Shown here: positions 54,346 to 62,743 of the stretch, piece after piece
Layout: each line of letters opens with the position of its first letter
Position numbering within the stretch: position 1 is the stretch's first letter
Origin: Sediminihaliea albiluteola
GTDB lineage: Bacteria > Pseudomonadota > Gammaproteobacteria > Pseudomonadales > Halieaceae
Assembly (NCBI RefSeq): GCF_014077625.1
Contig: NZ_JACFXU010000013.1
Location: forward strand, 868,001 to 932,000
Reading direction: 5' to 3'
Length of the DNA stretch: 64,000 nt
Notes under the pieces: model-generated
Told to the model about the DNA's origin: nothing
What the model saw: only the letters and a program-made list of their open reading frames with translations
The model's database searches: none
Position numbers and translations under genes: made by a program

Positions 54346-54381
54346 TAAAAATGCCGCCTGTTTCGGGGCAGAAACAGCGGC
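54346..54381 (-). terminator. Rho-independent terminator downstream of uspA (proximal)
   Basis: On the minus strand, GCCGCTGTTTC (54381-54371), 6-nt loop, GAAACAGGCGGC (54364-54353, one bulge), then ATTTTTAG. It stands just upstream of the distal terminator, so the pair forms a double stop. A further 8-bp hairpin lies at 54453-54478 and a 6-bp palindrome (CTACTT/AAGTAG) at 54413-54428 in the same gap. Confidence 0.75.
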
Positions 54382-54503
54382 AAGGGGGCTGTATCGCAAT
54401 AAAACATCGCAGCTACTTATGAAAGTAGACCGCTTTGGAGAAATAACAAGTTTTGGGGTGGAATTTTTCTCACCCCAAGTGGCTTGGCCTTAATAAAATC
54501 AGC

Positions 54504-55373
54504 TCAGGGCTTAATAGCCAAGACGTCGGTATGCAGCAATTGCAGGACAGACTCAGCGGTATTGCCCAGCAGCCGAGCTTTAACCCCTTTGCGACCCACA
54601 GTGCCCATCACGACAAGTTGGGCACGCACTTTAGCCGCCTCACTGGTAATCACTTTATCGACTGGGCCCCGCTTTAAGCAGAAGCTGCTCGCTGGTATTT
54701 CATGGCGCTCAGCCAACTTCTTAACTAATGGTTCGGCAGCAGCCTTTTGGTTTTTAAAGTAGGTTCCCGGATCAATCATATCCAGATCGGCCAATAAAGT
54801 AGGCACCTCAATCGCAGCAATAACGTGCAACTTGGCCTCTAAGGCATCAGCGACCTGCTTAGCTTGAGTCAATATTTTGTCGTTGAGCTTGAGCTTGTCT
54901 CTGTTACGGGTGGTCAAATCCACCGCAGCTAGGACAGGTTTAGTGCGCTGCCACTTCTCTTCGGCCACAATCAATACTGGCACCTTACTTTCGCGCAGCA
55001 ACTGCCAGTCACTTGGGGTGTGGATAAGGGACTCAGTACGACGCCCCGTTTTCACCACGGCTTCGTAGCTACCGCTGTCTATGCGTTTCAGCACCCACTC
55101 GACAAGATCTTTATGCCAAACCACTTTAAGGCGGACTTTTTGACCTTTGTGCTGGAACTTTTCGATGCGCTTCTCAAGTTCACTCTCACGCTCATTCAAC
55201 AGCCGCTGCTTGAATTCCGCCTGCTCTTGCGGACTCAGGTCCAAGGCTTTGAGGGAAACCCAGGAAAAAGCCACCACCTCAGCGGAGTAACCCAAGCGAT
55301 GTGCTAGCTCTAAGCCTCTCGGCGTGGCAGAACAACGCTTGTCGGCGTCGGCGATAATCAGCAATTTACCCAT
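54504..55373 (-). CDS. Universal stress protein with two Usp domains (UspE-like)
   Basis: A 289-residue cytoplasmic protein of two tandem universal stress domains (about 1-140 and 145-289). The second ends VVMGTVGRKGVKARLLGNTA, ESVLQLLHTDVLAI, which is the nucleotide-binding loop G2xG9xG(S/T) in slightly changed form. It probably helps in respiratory or redox stress; its position next to qNOR suggests, but does not prove, a link to NO stress. ATG at 55373 with GAGGG upstream is preferred to a start 24 bp earlier. Confidence 0.85.
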   Translation of the reverse strand: MGKLLIIADADKRCSATPRGLELAHRLGYSAEVVAFSWVSLKALDLSPQEQAEFKQRLLNERESELEKRIEKFQHKGQKVRLKVVWHKDLVEWVLKRIDSGSYEAVVKTGRRTESLIHTPSDWQLLRESKVPVLIVAEEKWQRTKPVLAAVDLTTRNRDKLKLNDKILTQAKQVADALEAKLHVIAAIEVPTLLADLDMIDPGTYFKNQKAAAEPLVKKLAERHEIPASSFCLKRGPVDKVITSEAAKVRAQLVVMGTVGRKGVKARLLGNTAESVLQLLHTDVLAIKP

Positions 55374-55515
55374 AACTTGCCCTCGTTGTTGTGTCAAAAA
55401 CAGTAATTATAGTGTTACACGCAGCTGATAACAGCCCGCTGGCATAATATCTCGAGTAACTCTGTTCTAGATAGAGCCCTATAGTGCCACAGAGCTAGCC
55501 TTAGCAAAGCCACAC

Positions 55516-56745
55516 TTATGTATAAAACCAATAAGCCACCGCTATTGCCGCTAGGATACCAGCGGCGTCAGCAGCAAGGCCGCAAGCTAGGGCATGGCGA
55601 GCATGGCGAATACCCACCGCGCCAAAATACACGGCCAGCACATAGAAGGTGGTTTCCGTTGAGCCTTGCAGAGTGGCCGCTAGGCGACCTTGGAAAGAGT
55701 CAACGCCATAAGTGTTCATGCTATCGATCATCATGGCCCGGGCACCGGAGCCGGATAGAGGCTTCATCAAGGCAGTGGGCATCGTATCAACCCAGCGCGT
55801 GTCCCAACCAAAGGCTGCTACGCTCTGGCGCAGTGCATCCATCAATAAGTCTAAGGCACCACTGGCCCGAAAGATGCCGATTGCGACCAACATGGCGAGC
55901 AAATAGGGAATGATAGCTATCGCGGTTTCAAAACCCTGCTTGGCCCCTTCGATAAAGGTCTCATAGACATTTACTGCACGGCGCTGGGCGGCCAGCAAAA
56001 ACACTATAATCAAGCTGACAATTAATAAATTACTGAGCAAGCTTGACTGACTCTGCAACTGCTCGGCACTGAGTGTGCCAAGCCAAGCGATCAATGACAA
56101 AAGGGCCGCAAAGACCAGCGCCAAGCTACCCAGCACTATGCTGTCGCTAAGGCGGATTTTTTGCACCCAAGCCGTGACCAGCAAGCCGGTCAAAGTAGAA
56201 CAGGAAGTGGCAATCAAAATCGGTAAAAAAACTGCCGCGGGGTCAGGCGCACCTAGCTGCGCTCGGTACAGTAGTACCGTGACCGGAAACAAGGTGACCG
56301 ATGAAGTGTTCAAAACTAAAAATAAAATCTGCGCGTTGCTAGCTGTGTTTGGGGAGGGGTTGAGCAGCTGCAGATCTTTCATCGCTTTAATGCCCAGAGG
56401 AGTGGCGGCGTTGTCGAGCCCCAGCACATTAGCGGCGAGATTTAGGGTCATTGAAGACACCGCTGGGTGACCCGCCGGCACTTCGGGCATCAAGCGCGTA
56501 AACAAAGGCGACAAAAGCCGGGCCAGTTTGTCAATTAAGCCACTGGCCTCCCCCACCGCAACAATGCCCAGCCATAGCGCCATTAAACCGATTAAACCAA
56601 TCGCCAGCTCCACCGACAGGCCAGCCATTTCAAAAAGGCTCGCGACCATGCGCTGAAATACTTCAGCATCACCTCCGACCAGCCATTGATATAAGCCACT
56701 GACAAAAGCCAGAACAAAAAAGCCCAGCCAGATGCGATGTAACAT
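55516..56745 (-). CDS. SpmA/SpmB-type nucleoside-recognition (Gate) membrane protein, fused
   Basis: A 409-residue inner-membrane protein combining both halves of the spore-maturation SpmA and SpmB proteins, as is common in non-sporing Gram-negatives. The SpmA-like half has NLAANVLGLDNAATPLGIKA and NTSSVTLFPVTVLLYRAQ; the SpmB-like half has FIEGAKQGFETAIAIIPYLL, PLSGSGARAMMID and GSTETTFYVLAVYFGAVG. It belongs to the nucleoside-recognition/Gate domain family, but its substrate is unknown. Its start overlaps the hydrolase stop by one base (TAATG). Confidence 0.87.
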   Translation of the reverse strand: MLHRIWLGFFVLAFVSGLYQWLVGGDAEVFQRMVASLFEMAGLSVELAIGLIGLMALWLGIVAVGEASGLIDKLARLLSPLFTRLMPEVPAGHPAVSSMTLNLAANVLGLDNAATPLGIKAMKDLQLLNPSPNTASNAQILFLVLNTSSVTLFPVTVLLYRAQLGAPDPAAVFLPILIATSCSTLTGLLVTAWVQKIRLSDSIVLGSLALVFAALLSLIAWLGTLSAEQLQSQSSLLSNLLIVSLIIVFLLAAQRRAVNVYETFIEGAKQGFETAIAIIPYLLAMLVAIGIFRASGALDLLMDALRQSVAAFGWDTRWVDTMPTALMKPLSGSGARAMMIDSMNTYGVDSFQGRLAATLQGSTETTFYVLAVYFGAVGIRHARHALACGLAADAAGILAAIAVAYWFYT

Positions 56746-57566
56746 TAGCGCGACTGCTCGGCAATAAACTGCTTCACCCTTGCGGCCGTAGCCTCGGGCT
56801 GCTCCAGCGGAAAAAGGTGGCCACCGGGTAGGCTGTCTAATTCGGCAGTCGGCTGCAAACGAGCCCAGCGGCGCAGGGCAGCAGCGGTCAAAATATCAGA
56901 AGTCTCGCCACGTAAACCCAGTGTGGGCAGCTTTAAACGCATTAAGCGCGGCCAGACCCAAGGTACGACGGAATAGACCGATGCCTCCCAAGCCGGCGAC
57001 CAAGCTAACTCAAAGCCCTGCTCATTCGCTTTGGTGCCAGCGCGAATATAATCCCATAGCACCGCATCGCTCATCCCGGCAAAGGCTCTTTTACCGCGGT
57101 GAAAATCAAATGCTGCGGCCTGATCAGGAAACTGAGCTGGGCGCTGTAGCGTTTTGCGCACCATCGGCATATTGCGCAAGACATGTGCCGGAGAGAGTCG
57201 TAACAATAGCGCTTGCCGCGTGCTCAGAAAGACCGGGTCAAGCAAAATGAGGCCTCGGAATAACTCCGGTCTGCGCAGTGCAGCTAACATCGACACCACC
57301 GCCCCCAAAGAATGCCCCATCATCCATACCGGCCCCATGTTTTGCTGCTCCAGGGTCTCCACCAGATCTTTGGCAAACAAATGCCAATCAGCTCGCAGCG
57401 GTGCCTTATCAGCACTCCATAGTGGACGATGACGATAGCCAAGCACTTGCGAAGAAGAGCTCAGAGCCCCAAGTAATTGCCGATAACTACCGGGCGGATA
57501 ACCATTGGCATGAGCAAAGACAAGAGTTTCTCCGCTGCCACCGAAGGCTTCCAAACGGTCTTTCAT
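56745..57566 (-). CDS. Alpha/beta hydrolase
   Basis: A 273-residue alpha/beta hydrolase. The oxyanion region is VFAHANGYPPGSYRQLL and the nucleophile elbow is GHSLGAVVSM (Ser in GHSLG). The acid is probably in the GETSDILTAAA region and the catalytic His in LPGGHLFPLEQPE. It is translationally coupled to the SpmA/SpmB-type gene. It may be a lipid or ester hydrolase; substrate unknown. Confidence 0.87.
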   Translation of the reverse strand: MKDRLEAFGGSGETLVFAHANGYPPGSYRQLLGALSSSSQVLGYRHRPLWSADKAPLRADWHLFAKDLVETLEQQNMGPVWMMGHSLGAVVSMLAALRRPELFRGLILLDPVFLSTRQALLLRLSPAHVLRNMPMVRKTLQRPAQFPDQAAAFDFHRGKRAFAGMSDAVLWDYIRAGTKANEQGFELAWSPAWEASVYSVVPWVWPRLMRLKLPTLGLRGETSDILTAAALRRWARLQPTAELDSLPGGHLFPLEQPEATAARVKQFIAEQSR

Positions 57567-57745
57567 GATAGTTTGTCACTCCCTTTAGACCAGAAATAAG
57601 CCATCTAGCCAGTAAATACGACTGCTAATGGCAAGGCAGCCTAATAGAAAGCTAAGCAATGCAAAAGCCTTTCACCGCAGCACAGGCTGAATAGTTCTGT
57701 AACTAAGCTCAGTTTAACTGTCAACGCAGCCCTATCGCGAGTGCT

Positions 57746-57910
57746 ATGCTTGTTATGCTCATAACAGAGCCTTACCATGTGCCCGTTTTTCCCACGATGC
57801 ACACTGCTTATGTGTGTTCAATCAATGCTGCTCTGCTAGCAGCTAAAAGGGAGCTCTATTTCGTTGAGATCGATGAGCATATTGCCTTTCACGCCCGCGT
57901 ACTAAAATAG
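57746..57910 (+). CDS. Possible 54-residue protein in divergent promoter region
   Basis: The 378-bp gap between the hydrolase and MFS genes contains an intact 54-codon frame (MLVMLITEPYHVPVFPTMHT to HARVLK) ending 34 bp before the MFS start. The frame is open for 13 codons upstream of the ATG as well. A GAG is close upstream but no strong ribosome-binding site is seen. I recognise no family. It could be a leader peptide or chance. Confidence 0.25.
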   Translation: MLVMLITEPYHVPVFPTMHTAYVCSINAALLAAKRELYFVEIDEHIAFHARVLK

Positions 57911-57944
57911 TCCGCCACAACCAATTAAAGGACCCATTGCCACA

Positions 57945-59177
57945 GTGAGAACACTTTCCGGCTTGCGGATCGCCACGTTTTTACTACTGATGTTTTTAGT
58001 AGCCATAAACTTACGCCCCGCTCTATCGTCACTAGCTCCCGTATTAACACGTGTCCAAGACAGCCTCGGTTTATCCGCAGCCGCCATTGGCGCCTTAACC
58101 ACCCTGCCCGTTTTGTGCCTGGGTCTGTTTGCGCCGCTGGCGCCACGGCTGTCGCGTTACTTAGGCATGGAGCGCACCCTCTCACTAGCGCTGCTGCTAC
58201 TGGCCGTAGCGCTATTAGCCCGGGGCTACCCCCACAGTACGGCACTCTACCTCGGCACCCTGCTGTCGGGGGCCGCAATCGGTATTGGCGGAACTTTACT
58301 GCCAGCATTGGTAAAGCGAGAAGTACCCGGTAATGCCGATCTTTTGACCGGTGTTTACACTATGGCCCTGTGTTTCGGGGGCGCCTTAGGTGCAGGCTTA
58401 AGTGTGCCCCTAGCCAATGCTTTGGGCAGTTGGTATCTCGGCATTGCCAGCTGGGCCTTATTAGCAGCAGTGGCACTCCTAGCCTGGCGTATGCTTATGC
58501 CCCACCCTTGGCCAACATCAGTCAAGGTCGACAACCAGGAAAAACCACCCGGCTTATTGCGCAATGCTTTGGCTTGGCAGATCACCATTCTCATGGGAGC
58601 TCAGTCCTCCCTAGCCTATATTGTGTTTGGCTGGCTGCCCACCTTGTTGCAGCTACGCGGTATCTCCGAAGCCCAAGCCGGCCTAATGCTAGGCGTCTCA
58701 GTGCTCACCCAAATCATCTCGGCACTAGCTGCCCCCTGGATAGCTCGACTAGGCCGCGATCAACGACCCGCTTTGATCGTGCTTTTAAGCCTGACTGGCA
58801 GTGGCATGGTCCTCGCTTTAGTCGGACCACTCGAAGCACGTTGGCCAGCCATGATACTGCTAGGCCTTGGTCAAGGTGGCAGCTTCAGCTTGGCGCTCAC
58901 CTTGCTGGTATTGCGCAGCGCCACACCCAATATCGCCGGGCAGCTATCAGGCATGGCGCAGGGCTTTGGCTATACCTTGGCCGCACTGGGGCCCTTTAGC
59001 GTCGGTTTGCTCTTGGACTGGGAAGTTAGCCTCAGCGGGATTAGCGTTTTGTTAGTGGCTATTCTGCTGTGCTGTATCAGCGCTGGCATTCTCGCGGGCC
59101 GGCAATTAGTGCTAGACCTCGATGAAACACAGCGCAACATCATTACACGGACGCCCAAAAGCTCAGCAGCGCAGTGA
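57945..59177 (+). CDS. MFS transporter, CynX/NimT family
   Basis: A 410-residue 12-helix transporter of the CynX/NimT branch of the MFS. It opens ATFLLLMFLVAINLRPALSS (the INLRPA motif is typical of CynX/NimT) and continues with GALTTLPVLCLGLFAPLAPR. The second half has GISEAQAGLMLGVSVLTQI. Members move cyanate, nitroimidazoles and other small compounds; the substrate here is not known. The start is GTG, with AAAGGA 12 nt upstream. Confidence 0.85.
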   Translation: MRTLSGLRIATFLLLMFLVAINLRPALSSLAPVLTRVQDSLGLSAAAIGALTTLPVLCLGLFAPLAPRLSRYLGMERTLSLALLLLAVALLARGYPHSTALYLGTLLSGAAIGIGGTLLPALVKREVPGNADLLTGVYTMALCFGGALGAGLSVPLANALGSWYLGIASWALLAAVALLAWRMLMPHPWPTSVKVDNQEKPPGLLRNALAWQITILMGAQSSLAYIVFGWLPTLLQLRGISEAQAGLMLGVSVLTQIISALAAPWIARLGRDQRPALIVLLSLTGSGMVLALVGPLEARWPAMILLGLGQGGSFSLALTLLVLRSATPNIAGQLSGMAQGFGYTLAALGPFSVGLLLDWEVSLSGISVLLVAILLCCISAGILAGRQLVLDLDETQRNIITRTPKSSAAQ

Positions 59178-59253
59178 GTTAAACTGCGAAACTTAACAAG
59201 TGCATTGAAAATGCCCTACAGTAAGCTGCTTTATCACTGACCGGTATCCCGAC

Positions 59254-59751
59254 ATGAAAGAAATTGAAAGTCTCCAGCAACAACTCACTGAAATACAAGA
59301 TAAAGCTGCTATTACGCAGCTGAAATACCGCTACTTTAATGCCTGCGATGCCAAGCAGCCGGAGGAGGTTTTAAGCTGTTTTGCAGCGGGAGAGGTAGAT
59401 ATCAACTTTGGCCATATTGGGCAGTTCAGTAGCGCAGAGGACTTTGTCGCGATCTTTGTTGAGCTCGGCTGCCATGAGCATATTGTGGATATTCACCACG
59501 CCCAGAACCCGATCATTGAACTACAGGGGCCCGACCGCGCCACCGGCTACATTGGCCTACACTTCCACAGTTTAAACACTCAAAATAAAAGCAGTACACA
59601 GCTAGCTGGGCATTACAGTGATGAGTACCGCAAAATTGATGGCCAGTGGCGCATCACTCGCAGCCACTTCAATGTGAGCTGGGTCGAGCTGCGAGACTTC
59701 TCTGGCGATGTTGACGTGGTGACCTACGCCGGCAATAAAATGCCTGGCTAG
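59254..59751 (+). CDS. SnoaL-like/NTF2-fold protein
   Basis: A 165-residue soluble protein of the NTF2/SnoaL fold. It begins with a helix (LQQQLTEIQDKAAITQLKYR), then YFNACDAKQPEEVLSCFA, the IVDIHHAQNPII strand and HYSDEYRKIDGQWRITRSHF, the usual core. The fold hosts isomerases, dehydratases and ligand-binders; no function is assigned. It is a single gene ending at a strong bidirectional terminator before the psp operon. Confidence 0.8.
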   Translation: MKEIESLQQQLTEIQDKAAITQLKYRYFNACDAKQPEEVLSCFAAGEVDINFGHIGQFSSAEDFVAIFVELGCHEHIVDIHHAQNPIIELQGPDRATGYIGLHFHSLNTQNKSSTQLAGHYSDEYRKIDGQWRITRSHFNVSWVELRDFSGDVDVVTYAGNKMPG

Positions 59752-59773
59752 GCAGTCCATGAGCGGCAATGCC

Positions 59774-59805
59774 AAAGGCCGAACTTGAGAACAAGTTCGG
59801 CCTTT
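59774..59805. terminator. Bidirectional terminator between SnoaL-like gene and pspC
   Basis: AAAGGCCGAACTT (59774-59786) and AAGTTCGGCCTTT (59793-59805) form a perfect 13-bp stem around GAGAAC. A and T ends on both sides make it work in both directions. Confidence 0.85.
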
Positions 59806-59822
59806 GCAGCTGCTGCAATTTA

Positions 59823-60362
59823 CTACAGTTTAGACAGCTCTTTGTTGAGCTCGTACTGCCGAGAAGTGACGTAAGACTCCATTGCCTCGACCCGCTGCAG
59901 GGCTGCATCAAGACGCTCGCGAGCGCGCTGCAAGCGAACACTGCCCGGCTCACTGTACTGGAATACTTTGCGTGGTCGGTAACTGTGATAACGCTCGTCA
60001 TACTCCATTTCTACCTGGGGATCATCCAGCGGATTTGCGATTGCTGAACCATCATCGCCCCAGTGACTCGCCGGCCGGGGCGCCAACAATAACCAAGCAC
60101 CAAGATAGGCCCAGAGAGCGAGTGTACCGGTGAATAGAAATGCAGCGACCCACAGCAGCCGCACTACCCAGTGTGCCACGTCTAAGTAATCGGCAAGTCC
60201 TGCTGCCACACCAGCCACTCGACTGCGGCGAGTATTGCGATAGAGGTTCATGCCCCAGCCGGCGCTTTTACGCAGGCGAAACTTAGCGCGGCGCGGCTGT
60301 TGACCGTAGTCGTTTGTAGCGTAGGGACCTGATCGCTGACCCTGCTGATTTCGATGAGCCAT
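59823..60362 (-). CDS. pspC: PspC, phage shock protein C
   Basis: A 179-residue inner-membrane protein. The PspC domain (about 40-105) contains NLYRNTRRSRVAGVAAGLAD, LDVAHWVVRLLWVAAFLFTG and a second hydrophobic segment; it partners with PspB to sense membrane stress and bind PspA. The protein is longer than E. coli PspC (119) through a C-terminal Pro-Arg linker and a predicted coiled coil (VRLQRARERLDAALQRVEAM). AAGGAG is 8 nt before the ATG. Last gene of pspABC, 3 bp after pspB. Confidence 0.9.
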   Translation of the reverse strand: MAHRNQQGQRSGPYATNDYGQQPRRAKFRLRKSAGWGMNLYRNTRRSRVAGVAAGLADYLDVAHWVVRLLWVAAFLFTGTLALWAYLGAWLLLAPRPASHWGDDGSAIANPLDDPQVEMEYDERYHSYRPRKVFQYSEPGSVRLQRARERLDAALQRVEAMESYVTSRQYELNKELSKL

Positions 60363-60365
60363 GTA

Positions 60366-60623
60366 TTACTCCTTATACCGTGCTTCACGGCTAGTCTGTG
60401 CACGCCACTGTGGATGCTCAACATCCAAAATAGATTCCAGCGTGCCAATCCTTTCACTCAGTTTATCGACCGTCTCAAGCATCTGTTCTATCGACTCCCG
60501 GTCATCAGTGCTAAGCCCACGTGATGAACGATTCACACTGCGGTAATGCATCGTTATCCAGATCGGCGCCACGACCAACATGAACAAAATGGTGGGGACA
60601 AACATGAATTGCCAAAATTCCAT
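60366..60623 (-). CDS. pspB: PspB, phage shock protein B
   Basis: An 85-residue inner-membrane protein with one N-terminal span (FMFVPTILFMLVVAPIWITM) and a C-terminal leucine-zipper-like coiled coil (ESIEQMLETVDKLSERIGTL). It works with PspC as the stress sensor that pulls PspA away from PspF. Slightly longer than the E. coli protein (74). It lies between pspA and pspC in the operon. Confidence 0.92.
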   Translation of the reverse strand: MEFWQFMFVPTILFMLVVAPIWITMHYRSVNRSSRGLSTDDRESIEQMLETVDKLSERIGTLESILDVEHPQWRAQTSREARYKE

Positions 60624-60689
60624 TCGCTTCTTCCTTAGGCTGCCTGGGCTTTAAGCCGGCGGCCAGCATCTTTAGTTAGCGCAAGTCAC

Positions 60690-61385
60690 TTAGGCTTTTT
60701 CCGAAGCCGCTTTGCCAGCTTGCCCGCTCAGCTCATTTTTCAGACGCTGTAATTCATCGCTGATGCGCTCATCTTCCTGTAAGGCATCAATTTCGGCAGC
60801 TAGATCCGGCGGTACATCCCGCCCTATATCCATCGACTCCAACTGGCTCTCCAGTGTATCCATTCTGCGTTCAAAGTGCTCAAAGCGAGAAAATGCTTTA
60901 TCAAGTGCATCTCGCTGCATTTGGCGCTTCACCTTGATCCGCGATTCCACTGTCTGACTGCGCATGATCAAAGCCTGTTGCTTCGCTTTGGCATCATCCA
61001 GTTTATGCTGTAACTGCGCCACCTCATCGCCAAGGTGGACAATGTGCTCATCCAGAGCTTTGAGCTCAACATCCACTAGACTCAGCTCTTCTTCGATGAC
61101 GTGCTTCTCTTGCAGTGCAGCGCGAGCTAAATCCTCGCGGCCCTTGGCGAGAGCTAAACGGGCTTTTTGCTCCCAGCTGTCGACTTCCAGCTGTAGCTGC
61201 TCAGAGCGACGTAGAGCGGCCTTTCGGTCGGCCAACACACGCGCTGAAGAACTGCGCACTTCCACCAGCGTATCTTCCATTTCCTGAATAATCAGGCGGA
61301 TCATCTTTTGCGGGTCTTCAGCGGAATCCAGCATGGAATTAATGTTTGAGTTAATGATGTCACTCATTCGGGAAAAAATACCCAT
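60690..61385 (-). CDS. pspA: PspA, phage shock protein A
   Basis: A 231-residue peripheral membrane protein (PspA/IM30 family) that stabilises damaged inner membrane and inhibits PspF. It starts with the conserved amphipathic helix MGIFSRMSDIINSNINSML, then DAEDPQKM-like SAEDPQKMIRLIIQEMED, and long coiled-coil helices. ATG at 61385 with AAGGAG 8 nt upstream is clearly the start; the frame extends 42 bp further without a good site. Transcription is likely from the sigma-54 promoter at 61481-61497. Confidence 0.94.
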   Translation of the reverse strand: MGIFSRMSDIINSNINSMLDSAEDPQKMIRLIIQEMEDTLVEVRSSSARVLADRKAALRRSEQLQLEVDSWEQKARLALAKGREDLARAALQEKHVIEEELSLVDVELKALDEHIVHLGDEVAQLQHKLDDAKAKQQALIMRSQTVESRIKVKRQMQRDALDKAFSRFEHFERRMDTLESQLESMDIGRDVPPDLAAEIDALQEDERISDELQRLKNELSGQAGKAASEKA

Positions 61386-61480
61386 TGTGTTTCTCCTTGG
61401 TCGGGCCCGATGTCGCTCAGCAGCCATTCAACTGTTGAGCAGCACAGTGCATTTGCGAACTGTCACTAGGACCTAGCTGT

Positions 61481-61497
61481 TACAGAAATCGTGCCAA
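61481..61497 (-). promoter_or_regulatory. Sigma-54 promoter of pspABC
   Basis: On the minus strand, TTGGCAC, GATTT, CTGTA lies about 100 bp upstream of pspA. The -24 element is perfect; the -12 reads CTGT instead of TTGC. It is correctly placed for PspF control, with pspF divergent next to it. Confidence 0.75.
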
Positions 61498-61628
61498 GTT
61501 TTAATTATTCTTATAATTCAACAACTTAATGGAATTTATCGAAAGAGACTAAAGCTTAAAGCTTGATTTTAGGCTTTCTTAACCTAATAGTAGGCAAAAT
61601 AAACCACAGGAAGGTTAATATAACCTAT

Positions 61629-62639
61629 ATGCCTACACCAGCGAGTATTATCGGCAACTCTGCCGCCCTAGCTTTAGCCCTAGAGCATGTTTCTCTGCTC
61701 GCGCCCATCAACCGACCGGTCTTGGTGCTTGGCGAGCGCGGTACGGGCAAGGAACTGATTGCCCAGCGCCTGCACTTTCTCTCGCCACGCTGGGACCAAG
61801 CGCTGATTAAGGTTAACTGTGCTGCGATGGCAGAAACACTACTAGAATCGGAGTTATTCGGTCATGAACCCGGGGCCTTTACCGGCGCCACCCGCGTACA
61901 AAAAGGCCGCTTTGAGCGCGCTGACGGTGGCAGTTTATTTCTCGATGAACTGGGCAGCATGTCACTGCGCCTGCAGGAGAAGCTGCTGCGACTCGTAGAG
62001 TACGGTGAATTCGAACGCCTCGGTGGTCAAGAGACACTGCGGGTGGATGTACGTGTCATCGCCGCAACCAACGCCGATCTGCCAAACCTCGCTCAAGAGG
62101 GTAAATTTCGCGCCGATTTATTAGATCGCCTCAGCTTTGATGTCGTCCATTTACCATCCCTGCAACAACGCCCTGAAGATATCCCACAACTGGCGGAACA
62201 CTTTGCTATGCAAATGTGCTCGGAACTGGGTTGGCAATGGTTTCCCGGCTTTTCTCGCGAAGCCATGCAAGCCCTGCAAAGCTATTCATGGCCGGGCAAT
62301 ATTCGTGAGCTTAAAAATGCGGTGGAGCGCTCCCTCCACCGCTGGGGCGACCCCGAGTCAGAGCTGGCAGAGGTGGTCATAGACCCCTTTGTATCGCCCT
62401 ACTCAAAAACAGTGAAAAAACCAGAGAGCACTGAACAAGCAGCGCTAGAGGACAGCAGTGAGCCGACCATGGATTTTGCCAGTAAAATCGCGACGATAGA
62501 AAAGCAACTGCTGCAGCAAGCCTTGAATGAGCACGGACATAATCAACGACAAACCGCAGAAGCTCTGGGACTGAGTTATGACCAACTGCGCGGCCTCGTG
62601 CGCAAATACCAACTCGGCGGTAGCCGCCGCAAGCCTTAG
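61629..62639 (+). CDS. pspF: PspF, sigma-54 activator of the psp operon
   Basis: A 336-residue enhancer-binding protein without a sensory N-terminal domain, as in E. coli PspF (325). The AAA+ domain has Walker A LGERGTGKELIAQRL, the sigma-54 loop GAFTGATR, Walker B LFLDELG, and WPGNIRELKNAVERS. A Fis-type helix-turn-helix ends it (NQRQTAEALGLSYDQLRGLV). PspA inhibits it until membrane stress. It is divergent from pspA. ATG at 61629 has AGGAAGG 14 nt upstream, a long gap; the frame runs upstream without a better start. Confidence 0.93.
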   Translation: MPTPASIIGNSAALALALEHVSLLAPINRPVLVLGERGTGKELIAQRLHFLSPRWDQALIKVNCAAMAETLLESELFGHEPGAFTGATRVQKGRFERADGGSLFLDELGSMSLRLQEKLLRLVEYGEFERLGGQETLRVDVRVIAATNADLPNLAQEGKFRADLLDRLSFDVVHLPSLQQRPEDIPQLAEHFAMQMCSELGWQWFPGFSREAMQALQSYSWPGNIRELKNAVERSLHRWGDPESELAEVVIDPFVSPYSKTVKKPESTEQAALEDSSEPTMDFASKIATIEKQLLQQALNEHGHNQRQTAEALGLSYDQLRGLVRKYQLGGSRRKP

Positions 62640-62743
62640 TACTAAGCTCCTGCAGGAGAGGAAAGCTAGCCCCACAACCCTCCTCAGTCTATGCTAGGTT
62701 TAATAGCCAGCCCCTAGCACCTTAAAAAAACAAAGGATCTCGC

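Noticed and set aside
57902-58308. Overlapping minus-strand frames over the start of the MFS gene
   Set aside because: They are shadows of the membrane protein coding sequence, which has a clear CynX/NimT N terminus on the plus strand.
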